Source of the DNA: Candidatus Thioglobus sp.
Lineage (GTDB): Bacteria; Pseudomonadota; Gammaproteobacteria; PS1; Pseudothioglobaceae
Reading direction: 5' to 3'
Length of the DNA: 35,429 nt
NCBI GenBank assembly: GCA_028345955.1
Contig: JAOMEO010000012.1
Location: forward strand, 1-35,429
This document shows positions 1 through 8,874 of the stretch, piece by piece. Under the pieces are notes generated by a model. That model was not told the DNA's origin, did not search any database, and saw nothing but the letters and a program-made list of their open reading frames with translations. The translations under genes were made by a program, and so were the position numbers. The number at the start of each line of letters is the position of its first letter. Position 1 is the first letter of the stretch.

Positions 1-470
1 GTGGCGTCTCTGTTGGAGAAGAAGATCACGTTAAACCCGCTGTGGAAAGCCTTGGAGAGATAAATCTATGGAAAATTCGTATGAAACCAGGTAAACCCTT
101 GGCCTATGGAAAAGTCAAACAAACTCCCTTCATTGGATTACCTGGCAACCCAGTTTCCAGCTTTGTAACCTTTTGTATATTTTCTTTGCCATTCATAAAA
201 AAAATGCAGGGTAACAATAACTATCAATCTAAAATAATAAAAGTGAAAGCAAATTTTGAATGCAAACGTGCCAAGCCAAGACGTGAGTATGCGCGAGCAC
301 GTATTGATCACTCAAAAAGTACACCAGTTGCTAACCTTTATCCTAAACAAGGCTCTGATGTTATGAGTTCCATTGTTTGGGCTGACGGCCTAGTTGAAAT
401 TCCAGAAAACAAAACTGTTGAACTAGGTGAGTTACTCAATTACTATCCTTTGAGTGAGCTAACACGATGA
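1..470 (+). CDS. moeA: Molybdopterin molybdenumtransferase MoeA (3' part)
   Basis: C-terminal part of MoeA, which inserts molybdate into adenylylated molybdopterin in the last step of molybdenum cofactor synthesis. The reading frame is open from base 3 to the TGA at 468-470, so the start lies off the left edge. Visible hallmarks are the GVSVGEED stretch, the KPGKP motif and the LPGNPVS loop of the MoeA/MogA-like domain, followed by the small C-terminal beta domain (about residues 75-155 of the visible part). The next gene, moaC, starts inside its stop codon (ATGA overlap at 467-470), which indicates translational coupling in a moe/moa operon. The identification is secure; only the missing 5' portion limits confidence. 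Confidence 0.93.
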   Translation, partial: GVSVGEEDHVKPAVESLGEINLWKIRMKPGKPLAYGKVKQTPFIGLPGNPVSSFVTFCIFSLPFIKKMQGNNNYQSKIIKVKANFECKRAKPRREYARARIDHSKSTPVANLYPKQGSDVMSSIVWADGLVEIPENKTVELGELLNYYPLSELTR

Positions 471-946
471 GTAAATTAACCCACATTAACGAAAAAGGTG
501 ACGCTCAAATGGTTGATGTTTCGGATAAAAATAACACTGCTCGTGAAGCTAAAGCTGGTGCGGTCGTCCTGATGAAGCCAGAAACACTGGAATTGATTGC
601 TTCTGGTTCTCACAAAAAGGGTGATGTTCTTGCTGTTGCAAGAGTCGCTGGTATTCAGGCTGCTAAAAAATGTTCAGAGTTAATCCCACTTTGCCACCCC
701 TTGATGCTTTCAAAAGTTAGCATTGAACTAACTCCTAACCAAGAGAAATCCTGTATTGAAATCATAGCTACAGCAAAACTTAATGGTAAAACAGGAGTTG
801 AAATGGAAGCATTAACTGCAGTAAGCGTTTCAGCTCTAACTATTTATGATATGTGTAAAGCAGTTGATCGATTTATGAAAATAGATAGCGTTCAATTATT
901 AGAAAAGAAAGGTGGTAAGTCAGGCCATTGGAAACTGGAATCATGA
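467..946 (+). CDS. moaC: Cyclic pyranopterin monophosphate synthase MoaC
   Basis: MoaC converts 3',8-cyclo-7,8-dihydro-GTP, the product of MoaA, into cyclic pyranopterin monophosphate. The 159-residue length is usual for the family. Visible family motifs are the N-terminal MVDVSDK and TAREA segments, the LIPLCHPL motif with its conserved histidine, and the [22 protein letters not shown] region carrying active-site residues. The ATG overlaps the moeA stop by four bases and the TGA overlaps the moaA start by four bases, so the gene sits in the middle of a tightly coupled operon. No regulatory signal is visible in front of it. Confidence 0.97.
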   Translation: MSKLTHINEKGDAQMVDVSDKNNTAREAKAGAVVLMKPETLELIASGSHKKGDVLAVARVAGIQAAKKCSELIPLCHPLMLSKVSIELTPNQEKSCIEIIATAKLNGKTGVEMEALTAVSVSALTIYDMCKAVDRFMKIDSVQLLEKKGGKSGHWKLES

Positions 947-1938
947 ATCAAATAATTGACCCCTTTAACCGTCATATTACTTATTTACGAGTCTCAGTAA
1001 CGGACCATTGTAACTATCGATGTCATTACTGTCGAGATGAAGATCATCAAACACACACTACGCGGTCTGAAGTTCTTGCTTTTGAAGAAATTGTCAGAAT
1101 TGTCGGCCTATTTGCCGAACTAGGGGTAACAAAAGTTCGACTCACAGGTGGCGAGCCTCTGCTCCGTAAAGATATTCTTGACTTGACGAAAATGTTAGGA
1201 GATATTCCGGGCTTGACTGACATACCTCTTTCAACCAATGCCCACCTTCTTTCATCATTTGCTGAGAAATTAAAAAGTCATGGTATTAATAGGGTTAACA
1301 TTTCAATCGACTCTCTTATTCCTGAGCGCTTTAAAGAGATTACTCGAGATGGTGACTTAGCGAGAGTTATCAAAGGCATCGATGCAGCAATAGCTGCTGA
1401 AATGAATCCAATTAAACTTAATATGGTAGTCATGAAAGGTGTCAATGATGAAGAAATTGAATCAATGATTGATTTTGCAATTGATCGAGGACTAGATATT
1501 CGTTTCATAGAAACCATGCCTATAGGACTTGCTGGCATTGAAGCCCTTGATAGACACTATAGTGAAAAAGAAATCCTTGAAAGAGTTTATAAAAAGTATG
1601 GTAACAAGCTTATTGCCAAGGATTCTAAACAAACAGACGGTCCTGCAAAATCCATGCTGATTGAAGGAACAAATACAAGTATTGCAACAATTTCGGCAGT
1701 TTCTAATCATTTTTGTGCTAGCTGCAACCGCGTCAGATTGACAGCCAAAGGAGACTTAATTCTTTGTCTTGGACAGAAAGATTCTGTCTCTCTTCGTGAT
1801 GCTGTTCGCTCAAAAATGAATGACGAAGAAATCAAGAATTTGATTATTAAAGCTATTACAAAAAAACCAGAGAAGCATTTCTTTAGCTCTGATATTGATA
1901 ATATCAGTAACCGACAAATGGTGGAGATTGGTGGATGA
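943..1938 (+). CDS. moaA: GTP 3',8-cyclase MoaA (radical SAM)
   Basis: MoaA is the radical SAM enzyme that, with MoaC, turns GTP into cyclic pyranopterin monophosphate. The radical SAM CxxxCxxC motif is present as CNYRCHYC near residues 23-30, and the second Fe-S cluster motif CASCNRVRL followed by a third Cys (LILCLG) lies near residue 250-275. The C-terminus ends in Gly-Gly, as MoaA proteins do. I place the start at the ATG at 943, which overlaps the moaC stop as ATGA; an in-frame TTG at 928 would add five residues but has no support. The 331-residue length is typical. The stop overlaps the moaD start. Confidence 0.96.
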   Translation: MNQIIDPFNRHITYLRVSVTDHCNYRCHYCRDEDHQTHTTRSEVLAFEEIVRIVGLFAELGVTKVRLTGGEPLLRKDILDLTKMLGDIPGLTDIPLSTNAHLLSSFAEKLKSHGINRVNISIDSLIPERFKEITRDGDLARVIKGIDAAIAAEMNPIKLNMVVMKGVNDEEIESMIDFAIDRGLDIRFIETMPIGLAGIEALDRHYSEKEILERVYKKYGNKLIAKDSKQTDGPAKSMLIEGTNTSIATISAVSNHFCASCNRVRLTAKGDLILCLGQKDSVSLRDAVRSKMNDEEIKNLIIKAITKKPEKHFFSSDIDNISNRQMVEIGG

Positions 1939-2171
1939 AAATTCTCTACTTTGCTTCACTAAAAGAAAATTTGAACACTGCTCATGACGAAATCAATGTT
2001 GTATCGCCAGTGTCTATTTCATCGATAAAAAATCAACTGATTGAGAAATATGGAGCACAATACTTTCCTGATAATATCATGTGTGCAGTCAATCATGAAA
2101 TGGCCAATGAAAACACTAAAGTTTGTGAAACTGATGAAGTTGCATTTTTTCCTCCTGTGACTGGAGGTTAA
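1935..2171 (+). CDS. moaD: Molybdopterin synthase sulfur carrier subunit MoaD
   Basis: Small ubiquitin-like sulfur carrier of molybdopterin synthase. Its C-terminal Gly-Gly becomes a thiocarboxylate that donates the dithiolene sulfurs. The 78-residue product ends FFPPVTGG, the diagnostic MoaD tail, and begins [11 protein letters not shown] as MoaD proteins do. It overlaps moaA by four bases. The partner subunit MoaE is not encoded in this window; it may lie upstream of moeA, beyond the left edge, or elsewhere. Confidence 0.95.
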   Translation: MKILYFASLKENLNTAHDEINVVSPVSISSIKNQLIEKYGAQYFPDNIMCAVNHEMANENTKVCETDEVAFFPPVTGG

Positions 2172-2179
2172 AGGGTTAT

Positions 2180-2710
2180 ATGAGCCAAAATACTATCAAA
2201 ATTGGATTCCTTACTATTTCAGATAGAGCTTCTCGTGGTGTTTATGAAGATATAAGTGGTCCTGCTATGCAAGAGTGGATTTCAAAGGCAGTAACAAGCC
2301 CATATGAGGTGGTTTCAAGAATTATTGAAGATGAGCAACCTGTTATCGAAAAAACCCTTATAGAAATGAGCGACACTCTTGGATGCAATCTAATCTTGAC
2401 TACAGGCGGTACCGGTCCAACTACTAGAGATGTAACCCCTGAAGCGACGCAATCAGTTTGTGAGAGGATCTTTGACGGTTTTGCTGAGCAGATGAGAATA
2501 GTGTCACTTCGCACTGTACCGACTGCTATCCTATCTCGTCAAATTGCTGGTACTAGAGGAAACAGCTTAATCATTAACCTACCAGGTAAGCCAGTTGCAA
2601 TCGCTGTGTGCTTAGGAGCGGTCTTTCTAGCTGTGCCAAAATGTCTCGAACTTCTTGATAACTCTTTAATAATAATTGATAAGGCTTTTGTTTCTCAGGT
2701 ATTTAAGTAA
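2180..2710 (+). CDS. mog: Molybdopterin adenylyltransferase Mog
   Basis: Mog adenylylates molybdopterin before MoeA inserts molybdate. The 176-residue protein aligns by eye with E. coli Mog along its whole length: IGFLTISDRASRGVYED at the N-terminus, the LILTTGGTGPTTRDVTPEAT signature near residues 72-92, the segment FAEQMR, TAILSRQ, and LPGKPVAI in the C-terminal half. These features favour Mog over the related MoaB. It starts 8 bp after moaD and closes the cofactor part of the operon, so moeA-moaC-moaA-moaD-mog covers most steps except MoaE. Confidence 0.93.
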   Translation: MSQNTIKIGFLTISDRASRGVYEDISGPAMQEWISKAVTSPYEVVSRIIEDEQPVIEKTLIEMSDTLGCNLILTTGGTGPTTRDVTPEATQSVCERIFDGFAEQMRIVSLRTVPTAILSRQIAGTRGNSLIINLPGKPVAIAVCLGAVFLAVPKCLELLDNSLIIIDKAFVSQVFK

Positions 2711-2725
2711 CCTTATTATTTCGCT

Positions 2726-3412
2726 ATGCATAATTTAAGAGACTCAGCTCTGGATTTAATGCGAGGTTTGGCAATCATTATGATGATTGCATTTCACTTT
2801 ATTTATGACCTCAATTCATTTGGCTTTACTGAAGTCCCTTTATTTACTCATTGGGCTGGAATAACATGGCGTTGTTTAATTGTTTTTCTTTTCTTGAGCG
2901 CTGTTGGAATAAGTTTAGTTATTGCCCATAGTAAGCAACTTAACCTTAGAAAGTTTCTTAAGCGTTTAATTTATTTAGGCATTGCAGCTTTATTGGTTTC
3001 TACTGGAACTTATGTAATGTTTCCTGATGGATGGGTATATTTTGGCATTCTTCATTTAATTTGGGTTTCATCTTTAATAGCAATAGCCTTTATAAACCTA
3101 CCAAAAACTTCACTCCTCATTGCTACATTAATTCTAATTGGCTGGATCTTTGATCAACCAAATTTAAGTATTATTTCAAATATTTTTGAGCCATACTTAC
3201 CACTTAGGAGTATCGATTATTACCCCCTATTTCCATGGCTATCCTTTGTCTTTATAGGTATTTATCTAGGACATCATCCTTTTTATCGAATGGCATTTAC
3301 ATTTCGAATACATTGGTTAGAAGTAATGGGCAAACATGCATTAATTATTTATTTAACGCACCAAGTAGTATTATTTGGATTAGTAAGTTTTGTCTATTAC
3401 TTACTCAATTGA
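2726..3412 (+). CDS. DUF1624 / heparan-alpha-glucosaminide N-acetyltransferase-like membrane protein
   Basis: Integral membrane protein of 228 residues with about seven hydrophobic segments. The N-terminal SALDLMRGLAIIMMIAFHFIYDL is the signature of the DUF1624 (HGSNAT catalytic domain-like) family: a short Arg-Gly turn leading into the first helix with a conserved His. Eukaryotic relatives transfer acetyl groups across membranes to sugars; the bacterial members have no firm substrate. The C-terminal segment contains ALIIYLTHQ, another typical acyltransferase-like feature. It follows mog by 15 bp on the same strand and converges with the cbb operon. The link to molybdenum cofactor synthesis is probably only positional. 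Confidence 0.75.
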   Translation: MHNLRDSALDLMRGLAIIMMIAFHFIYDLNSFGFTEVPLFTHWAGITWRCLIVFLFLSAVGISLVIAHSKQLNLRKFLKRLIYLGIAALLVSTGTYVMFPDGWVYFGILHLIWVSSLIAIAFINLPKTSLLIATLILIGWIFDQPNLSIISNIFEPYLPLRSIDYYPLFPWLSFVFIGIYLGHHPFYRMAFTFRIHWLEVMGKHALIIYLTHQVVLFGLVSFVYYLLN

Positions 3413-3425
3413 TAATTCGATGAGT

Positions 3426-3677
3426 TTATCTTGGCTGAAAAAGTAGGGCCTTGATGGTTTGATAATTGGTCGCAATATTACGTAAGTTCTCTTCACCTAA
3501 CTCGACAGTAATAACACCTTTTTCGATGTCTTTTACTTGTTCAGCATACATTTTTTTGAGTGTATTTGATGTGGCTAAAACCTCATAAATCGTAGGAGCC
3601 AGTTTATTTTTCCAATCTTCCGGCAAAGTATGAGGATATTTTGGATCAAACTCTACTAATTTATCATCTTTATCCAC
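3426..3677 (-). CDS. Unrecognised 83-aa protein at the end of the cbb operon
   Basis: I do not recognise a family. The product is 83 residues, highly charged, without signal peptide, membrane segment or cysteine, and looks mostly helical; a Pro/Tyr-rich start (FDPKYPHTLPEDW) leads into a likely helix with repeated Lys/Glu. The best-placed start is a GTG at 3677, only 4 bp after the cbbO stop, with no clear Shine-Dalgarno, which suggests translational coupling to cbbO. Its position as the last gene of cbbL-S-Q-O suggests a role with the RuBisCO activase complex, but this is inference from position alone. A chance open frame is unlikely given its size, spacing and protein-like composition. Confidence 0.7.
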   Translation of the reverse strand: MDKDDKLVEFDPKYPHTLPEDWKNKLAPTIYEVLATSNTLKKMYAEQVKDIEKGVITVELGEENLRNIATNYQTIKALLFQPR

Positions 3678-3681
3678 AAAA

Positions 3682-6045
3682 CTACTTAGTTAATGAGATA
3701 AATAATTGAGGTAATCGCTCAGGCAATTTTTTAACATCATCAATCACCATAAAACGATTTTTACCAAAAATTCTTGCTACGTATTCATCTGCATAAGGGT
3801 CAAGGCTGATGCAAAATGTCACAATCCCTTGAGCTCTTAATTCTTCTACAGCTTTTTTTGCATCCATGCGCAAGTGTTGTGGATCATCTACATCGATATC
3901 GGCTGGTTCTCCGTCTGTCAGAACTAAGAGTATCTTTTTGGCGGAAGACTGTGTCAACAAATCAACACCTGCATGTCGCATTGCTGTTCCCATTCGTGTT
4001 GACAAACCACCTCTGATACCTGCCAAACGTGCTTTTACTTCGTCATTAAAACCATGATGAAATGGCTTGAATCGATAATACTGAACATCATGCCTTGAGT
4101 CTGATGCAAAACCCGAAATCGTTAAATTATCACCAATCTTATTGATTGCCCAAGAAAGCAATGAAGTAGCTTCTTGCATCAACTCCAAAATGCTACGTTC
4201 ACTGCCGACAACCATATCGTTGGTAGATTCAGACAAATCCATCAAAAGGTTAACTGCAACATCTCTGGTATGCTGAATTTTTTTAACATATATCCTGTCT
4301 GAAGGAGTCGTTCCAATTCTAATGTCAGCAATCGCAGTAACACACTCATCAATATCAAGCTCACTACCCTCTTGCTGCTTCTTCAGCTTAACCAAACCCT
4401 GAGGCTGAAGTTGATCAATTGCATTTTTTAGTTGATTAGCAACCGGTTTATAGGTTTTCAAAATCTTGTTAATCACCTCCGGGTCACCTTTACGTACCCG
4501 CCTCTCATACAAAGTTACCCAGTTTGGTCTATAAAGTTGCAGTTGATAATCCCATTCATTGTAATGAAAAGGTTCACTGGTAGGCTCTTTACCCTCAAGT
4601 TCATTCAAACTCACTCCATCAAGTTCATCAGGAAAGTATTCAGAATCAAGTGTCCAAATCTCTTGTGCATCATCGCCAGCTGTTTCAACGTCCAGTTCGT
4701 TCCACATCTCCATGATATTAACATTACGGCGAACTTGCCTTTGACTGACAGGCACATAGTCGTTTCCTTCAGATAGCCAATCTAGCTCTTCATATTCCCA
4801 TATATAGCGATTGTCATCTCTGTATTGGATTGGAGTTGCTACTAGAGCTGAAGCGCTAATTTTTACATCTGTCTCTGATTTAATGATTTCATAGTAACTC
4901 AAGCCTAAATCGTAACTCATATCTGAGAATTCACCTTTTTTCGCCATTTTTTTTCTAAACTTTTTAAGAAAGTCTTTATTAAATTTTTGTTTTGCTTGGT
5001 AACTCGGATCAAGTGTGGCTCTTGAAAAATCTACAAGATCAGTAATAAATGGGTTGTAGTCTTTTAAATCTTCATCATCAGGGTGTAAAGCAATCCAAAT
5101 TTTTTTCATCCCTGGAAACTTTTTAATTGTATTGAGCTCAACCCTCAGGTCTTCAATTAATGAAATACATGCGACTTGTAAAGGATTTAAGTCATCTCCC
5201 TTAAAGGCAGAAGTTGTTTGAATAATGTGTGCGGCTGCATGAGCACAAACAGCTCGATAGCAGTCAACACCTGCAACAACTTTACCAGAGGCATGAATAT
5301 AATCATCATAGGCATCTGGTATATGCATAATGCCATATTCGATATAAGGCCTTAATCCTTTTCTGGTTTCGTAATCTCCTGATGTTGGACGAAGAAAAAA
5401 ATCACGGTTGTAAAAGGCTCTGAGGTAAAACTGCAATTTTCTTTGGTTATCAATAAAAAGTGTGCCTCGTCTTTCTTGCTCAAGAATTTGCATGGATTCT
5501 GCACTACTTAATTCGAAGTATGCGATCTGCGCTTTAAAATCACGATTAAAGGTTTCTGCGCCATAAAGCACCCATCGTCTCAAACCACCCAGTGTTAATT
5601 TACTGGTTAACTGGTCAATATGACTGAGCATTGGACGCATACCACGAGGCGCTAGGGAAATCATTCGCTCCAACAAGCGTAAATAGCTCTTCATAAGATC
5701 AAGATCACTCATGCGCTTTGCAACAGTCGGAAGACTAGAGAGCATTAATGCCAAAACAGATGCAGAGGTTTGTGAGGACATTTTCATGGTCGATAATACA
5801 ATTTCACCTATTATTGACTCACCTACCTCTTTAACTACCATAGGTGTTTCCTCTAAAAAGGAAATCACCATATCTTCACCCTTCCCCATACTGTTGAGAG
5901 CACCTGCACCATCAAGATAAACTTTTAATCCATTAGGAGTCATCACTTTTGATGCTTCAATAAAACTCCCTGTTAAGGCATCATGAAGAACATCAGAAGG
6001 ATTGGTGAACTTGTGTTCAAAATCTGAGAGTTGTATGGCACTCAT
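3682..6045 (-). CDS. cbbO: RuBisCO activase subunit CbbO (VWA domain)
   Basis: CbbO is the adaptor subunit of the CbbQO-type RuBisCO activase: it links the CbbQ AAA+ ring to RuBisCO through a von Willebrand factor A domain. The 787-residue product has a long N-terminal helical region and a C-terminal VWA domain whose metal-ion-dependent adhesion site DLSES lies at residues 603-607, with the further conserved Thr in the STRMGTAMRH stretch and the Asp of LVLTDGEP near residue 711. Length and domain order are as expected for CbbO of form IAq operons. It starts 11 bp after cbbQ without a strong Shine-Dalgarno. The assignment rests on both domain content and operon position. Confidence 0.93.
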   Translation of the reverse strand: MSAIQLSDFEHKFTNPSDVLHDALTGSFIEASKVMTPNGLKVYLDGAGALNSMGKGEDMVISFLEETPMVVKEVGESIIGEIVLSTMKMSSQTSASVLALMLSSLPTVAKRMSDLDLMKSYLRLLERMISLAPRGMRPMLSHIDQLTSKLTLGGLRRWVLYGAETFNRDFKAQIAYFELSSAESMQILEQERRGTLFIDNQRKLQFYLRAFYNRDFFLRPTSGDYETRKGLRPYIEYGIMHIPDAYDDYIHASGKVVAGVDCYRAVCAHAAAHIIQTTSAFKGDDLNPLQVACISLIEDLRVELNTIKKFPGMKKIWIALHPDDEDLKDYNPFITDLVDFSRATLDPSYQAKQKFNKDFLKKFRKKMAKKGEFSDMSYDLGLSYYEIIKSETDVKISASALVATPIQYRDDNRYIWEYEELDWLSEGNDYVPVSQRQVRRNVNIMEMWNELDVETAGDDAQEIWTLDSEYFPDELDGVSLNELEGKEPTSEPFHYNEWDYQLQLYRPNWVTLYERRVRKGDPEVINKILKTYKPVANQLKNAIDQLQPQGLVKLKKQQEGSELDIDECVTAIADIRIGTTPSDRIYVKKIQHTRDVAVNLLMDLSESTNDMVVGSERSILELMQEATSLLSWAINKIGDNLTISGFASDSRHDVQYYRFKPFHHGFNDEVKARLAGIRGGLSTRMGTAMRHAGVDLLTQSSAKKILLVLTDGEPADIDVDDPQHLRMDAKKAVEELRAQGIVTFCISLDPYADEYVARIFGKNRFMVIDDVKKLPERLPQLFISLTK

Positions 6046-6056
6046 AATTCAGTTTT

Positions 6057-6860
6057 TTACTCAAAAAAAGTATCGATCGCAGCATATAGAGTATCAACAA
6101 TATCTAAATCATCAGTTATTGGATTAACCATTGCAATTTTACATGCTGATTTTTTTTCAACCTTATCAGCAATTAATTGCCCTGCATATACACATAAACG
6201 AGTTGATATACCTTCATCTAAACCATGGCCAACCAGATTTCTTGCTCTTTGAGCAATTTGTACCAATTTCAATGCAGTCTTTTCATCTATCCCAGACTCT
6301 TTAGAAACAATATGAGCTTCAGTTTTTTCATCGGGATATTGGAAGTTAAAACCACAAAATCTCTGTTTTGTTGACTGTTTTAAATCTTTCATCAAGTTTT
6401 GATAGCCAGGGTTATATGAAATAACCAATTGAAAATCGGAATGAGCTTCAACTAACTCACCTTTTTTATCAAGTGGCAATGTACGACGATAATCCGTTAA
6501 TGGATGAATGACAACTGTAGTATCTTGTCTGGCTTCAACCACTTCATCTAAATAACAAATGCCACCGTAACGAGCAGCCATTGCTAGAGGACCATCTTTC
6601 CAAATTGTTCCCTCTTTATCAAGCAAGAAGCGACCAACTAAGTCGCTGGCAGACATATCTTCATTACAAGCAACCGTAATTAACGGCTTACCTAATTTGT
6701 ATGCCATATATTCAACAAATCGAGACTTACCACAGCCAGTCGGGCCTTTTAACATCACTGGCATACGATTCGTATAAGCTGCTTTATACATATCAACTTC
6801 ATCAGCTTGAGACTGATAAAAAGGTTCTTTTGCGATTTTGTATTGATCTAATTTACCCAT
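6057..6860 (-). CDS. cbbQ: RuBisCO activase AAA+ subunit CbbQ
   Basis: MoxR-type AAA+ ATPase that, with CbbO, removes inhibitory sugar phosphates from RuBisCO active sites. With the start at 6860 the protein is 267 residues, the usual CbbQ length. Walker A is GPTGCGKS (39-46), Walker B is CYLDE (102-106), and a sensor-like region [12 protein letters not shown] follows. An upstream in-frame start at 6911 would add 17 residues, but these overlap the hairpin described at 6875-6905, whereas the chosen ATG has an AAGGGGA ribosome binding site about 6 nt upstream. It sits between cbbS and cbbO, the arrangement of form IAq operons. Confidence 0.95.
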   Translation of the reverse strand: MGKLDQYKIAKEPFYQSQADEVDMYKAAYTNRMPVMLKGPTGCGKSRFVEYMAYKLGKPLITVACNEDMSASDLVGRFLLDKEGTIWKDGPLAMAARYGGICYLDEVVEARQDTTVVIHPLTDYRRTLPLDKKGELVEAHSDFQLVISYNPGYQNLMKDLKQSTKQRFCGFNFQYPDEKTEAHIVSKESGIDEKTALKLVQIAQRARNLVGHGLDEGISTRLCVYAGQLIADKVEKKSACKIAMVNPITDDLDIVDTLYAAIDTFFE

Positions 6861-6874
6861 ATATTTCCCCTTTG

Positions 6875-6905
6875 AAAAAAAACCCCTGCACTCAGACAAG
6901 GGTTT
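6875..6905 (-). terminator. Rho-independent-like hairpin between cbbS and cbbQ (attenuator)
   Basis: On the minus strand AAACCCTTG (6905-6897) pairs with CAGGGGTTT (6888-6880), nine base pairs with one G-U, around an 8-nt loop, and the stem runs directly into eight T residues (6882-6875). This is a textbook intrinsic terminator shape placed after the cbbS stop and before the cbbQ ribosome binding site, in the direction of transcription. Because cbbQ and cbbO are read from the same strand with no obvious promoter of their own, partial read-through would give much more RuBisCO than activase. Confidence 0.72.
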
Positions 6906-6935
6906 ATCCAATCAAGCTAAGTTGATTGTACTTGA

Positions 6936-7295
6936 TTATTTAAAACCTTTACCCCTGTAAATAACCATTGATGCACCTTGTGATTGCGCATAGTTATCAT
7001 AACCAATTAAACGAACATGGTTATCTGGATTTGCATCGTGACAAGCTTTGCATTCTGCAAGAATTGTATCAACATCTGTCTCACCAAACATCGGCAGTTT
7101 CCACATATACCAGTAATTTTGCATTGCATTTTCTACCTCAGTGTGTTCTATGCCGGGATTATATCCTTGATTTACAATGTACTGCACTTGCTCGCGAATT
7201 TGCTTATCAGTCATTGCAGGCAGGTACGAAAATGTTTCAAATTTTCTACTCGCGTTATCTGTTAAACGAGAGGGGTAATCTTGAATTGCGCTCAT
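6936..7295 (-). CDS. cbbS: RuBisCO small subunit, form IA (CbbS)
   Basis: Small subunit of form I ribulose-1,5-bisphosphate carboxylase, capping the L8 core to form L8S8. The 119-residue protein shows the family's FETFSYLP and [14 protein letters not shown] segments, the Glu-rich turn followed by [12 protein letters not shown], and the ending [24 protein letters not shown], all typical of proteobacterial form IA small subunits. An AAGGAAAG ribosome binding site precedes the ATG at 7295. It is separated from cbbL by 56 bp containing a short perfect hairpin, and from cbbQ by a terminator-like hairpin. Confidence 0.97.
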   Translation of the reverse strand: MSAIQDYPSRLTDNASRKFETFSYLPAMTDKQIREQVQYIVNQGYNPGIEHTEVENAMQNYWYMWKLPMFGETDVDTILAECKACHDANPDNHVRLIGYDNYAQSQGASMVIYRGKGFK

Positions 7296-7321
7296 AATAC
7301 TTTCCTTATATTAGTTTCTCA

Positions 7322-7338
7322 GGAAAGTAATTCTTTCC
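7322..7338 (-). other. Short intercistronic hairpin between cbbL and cbbS
   Basis: GGAAAG (7322-7327) and CTTTCC (7333-7338) form a perfect 6-bp inverted repeat around a 5-nt loop in the 56-bp cbbL-cbbS gap. There is no T-tract, so it is unlikely to terminate; it could protect the 3' end of a processed cbbL message. The second arm as transcribed lies about 25 nt before the cbbS start. Confidence 0.5.
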
Positions 7339-7351
7339 CGATGAATTTATA

Positions 7352-8773
7352 TTATTTATGTTGAATGTCTAGCTTATCAACTGTATCAAACTCGAACTTG
7401 ATTTCTTTCCAAGTTTCCATTGCTACTTTAAGTTCAGGTGAATGTTTCGCTGCACTTGTAAGAATATCCTTTGACTCTTTCTCTAATTCACGACCTGCAT
7501 TACGTGCCTCAACACATGCCTCAACCGCAACACGGTTTGCAGCCGCACCTGCAGCGTTACCCCAAGGGTGACCAAGGGTACCACCACCAAACTGTAATAC
7601 TGAGTCATCACCAAAAATGTTAACTAGTGCTGGCATATGCCATACATGGATTCCTCCAGAGGCAACGGGGAACATACCTGGCATCGAACCAAAGTCTTGA
7701 TCAAAGAAGATACCTCTCGAGCGGTCCTCTTTAATGAACCTGTCACGCATACAGTCAATCCAACCTAGTGTTGAATCTCTATCACCTTCAAGTTTTCCCA
7801 CAACAGTACCTGAATGCATGTGATCACCTCCAGAAAGACGTAAACATTTAGCTAATACACGGAAATGAATACCGTGGTGTGGGTTTCTATCAACAACTGC
7901 GTGCATGGCACGGTGGATATGAAGTAATAAACCGTTGTCACGACACCAGTTCGCAAGACCTGTATTAGCCGTAAAACCTGCGGTAAAGAAATCATGCATA
8001 ATAATTGGCGTGCCAAGCTCTTTTGCATATTCGGCACGCTTATACATTTCCTCAGGGGTTGCTGCAGTAACATTCATGTAGTGACCTTTGCGCTCTCCAG
8101 TCTCTTTTTCAGCTTTTTCAATGGCATCTTGAACAAAAGTGAAACGATCTCTCCAACGCATAAAAGGTTGTGAATTAACGTTTTCGTCATCCTTTGTAAA
8201 GTCAAGACCACCTCGAAGACCTTCGTAACAGGCACGGCCATAGTTTTTAGCAGAAAGACCCAACTTAGGTTTAATTGTGCAACCCAACAATGGGCGGCCA
8301 TATTTGTTCATTTTGTCTCTTTCAACCTGGATACCATTTGGCGGTCCACCGCAAGTCATTACGTATGCAATCGGGAAACGAATATCTTCAAGTCTAAGAG
8401 CTCTTAGTGCCTTAAAACCAAAAACATTACCAACCAGAGAGGTAAGAACATTAACGATCGAACCTTCTTCAAACAAATCAATCGGGTATGCAATGAATGC
8501 GTATATTTCGTCATCAGATCCTGGAACATCCTCGATACGGTAGGCACGACCCTTATAGTAATCGAGATCAGTTAATAGATCAGTCCAGACCGTCGTCCAT
8601 GTACCTGTTGAAGACTCAGCCGCTACAGCTGCAGCAACCTCTTCTCTTGGTACACCAGGCTGTGGTGTTATTTTAAAGCAAGCTAGAATATCCGTATCTT
8701 TCGGTTGATATTCTGGCATCCAATAGGTATCGCGATATTCTTTCACACCAGCATCGTAACCTTTCTTAGCCAT
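7352..8773 (-). CDS. cbbL: RuBisCO large subunit, form IA (CbbL)
   Basis: Catalytic subunit of form I RuBisCO, fixing CO2 onto ribulose-1,5-bisphosphate in the Calvin cycle. With the start at 8773 it is 473 residues. All key residues are present: KPKLG (168-172), the carbamylated lysine K194 in DFTKDDEN with D196 and E197 as Mg ligands, catalytic H287 in HIHRAMHA, and loop-6 lysine K327 in GTVVGKLEG. The sequence is of the proteobacterial IA type, not form II. An in-frame start five codons upstream is less likely because GGAGGG lies about 9 nt before the chosen ATG. The following genes cbbQ and cbbO, rather than carboxysome genes, mark it as form IAq. Confidence 0.98.
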   Translation of the reverse strand: MAKKGYDAGVKEYRDTYWMPEYQPKDTDILACFKITPQPGVPREEVAAAVAAESSTGTWTTVWTDLLTDLDYYKGRAYRIEDVPGSDDEIYAFIAYPIDLFEEGSIVNVLTSLVGNVFGFKALRALRLEDIRFPIAYVMTCGGPPNGIQVERDKMNKYGRPLLGCTIKPKLGLSAKNYGRACYEGLRGGLDFTKDDENVNSQPFMRWRDRFTFVQDAIEKAEKETGERKGHYMNVTAATPEEMYKRAEYAKELGTPIIMHDFFTAGFTANTGLANWCRDNGLLLHIHRAMHAVVDRNPHHGIHFRVLAKCLRLSGGDHMHSGTVVGKLEGDRDSTLGWIDCMRDRFIKEDRSRGIFFDQDFGSMPGMFPVASGGIHVWHMPALVNIFGDDSVLQFGGGTLGHPWGNAAGAAANRVAVEACVEARNAGRELEKESKDILTSAAKHSPELKVAMETWKEIKFEFDTVDKLDIQHK

Positions 8774-8874
8774 AATCGTGCCCTCCAATGAGCGTTGATT
8801 AAAAAAACTTAATTATAGAAGTTATAATAAATAATGTAAAATAATATTTATTTATAAAATAATAATATTATATT
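8774..8874. promoter_or_regulatory. Divergent cbbL / cbbR promoter region with candidate CbbR site
   Basis: On the minus strand a -35 TTTACA (8840-8835), a 17-bp spacer and a perfect -10 TATAAT (8817-8812) point towards cbbL, giving a predicted transcript start near 8805 and a leader of about 30 nt. Upstream of the -35 the DNA is almost pure A+T. A perfect palindrome ATAATATTAT (8862-8871) lies about 57-66 bp upstream of the predicted start, where LysR-type regulators usually bind their recognition site, and directly in front of the cbbR start codon, which would also allow autoregulation. The promoter is well supported; the operator is a guess in AT-rich DNA. Confidence 0.65.

Noticed and set aside
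2180-2710. MoaB rather than Mog
   Set aside because: The N-terminal ISDRASRGVYED and the FAEQMR/TAILSRQ/LPGKP segments follow Mog along the whole length.
6968-7297. 109-aa frame on the + strand over cbbS
   Set aside because: Antisense to a clear RuBisCO small subunit; composition is not protein-like.
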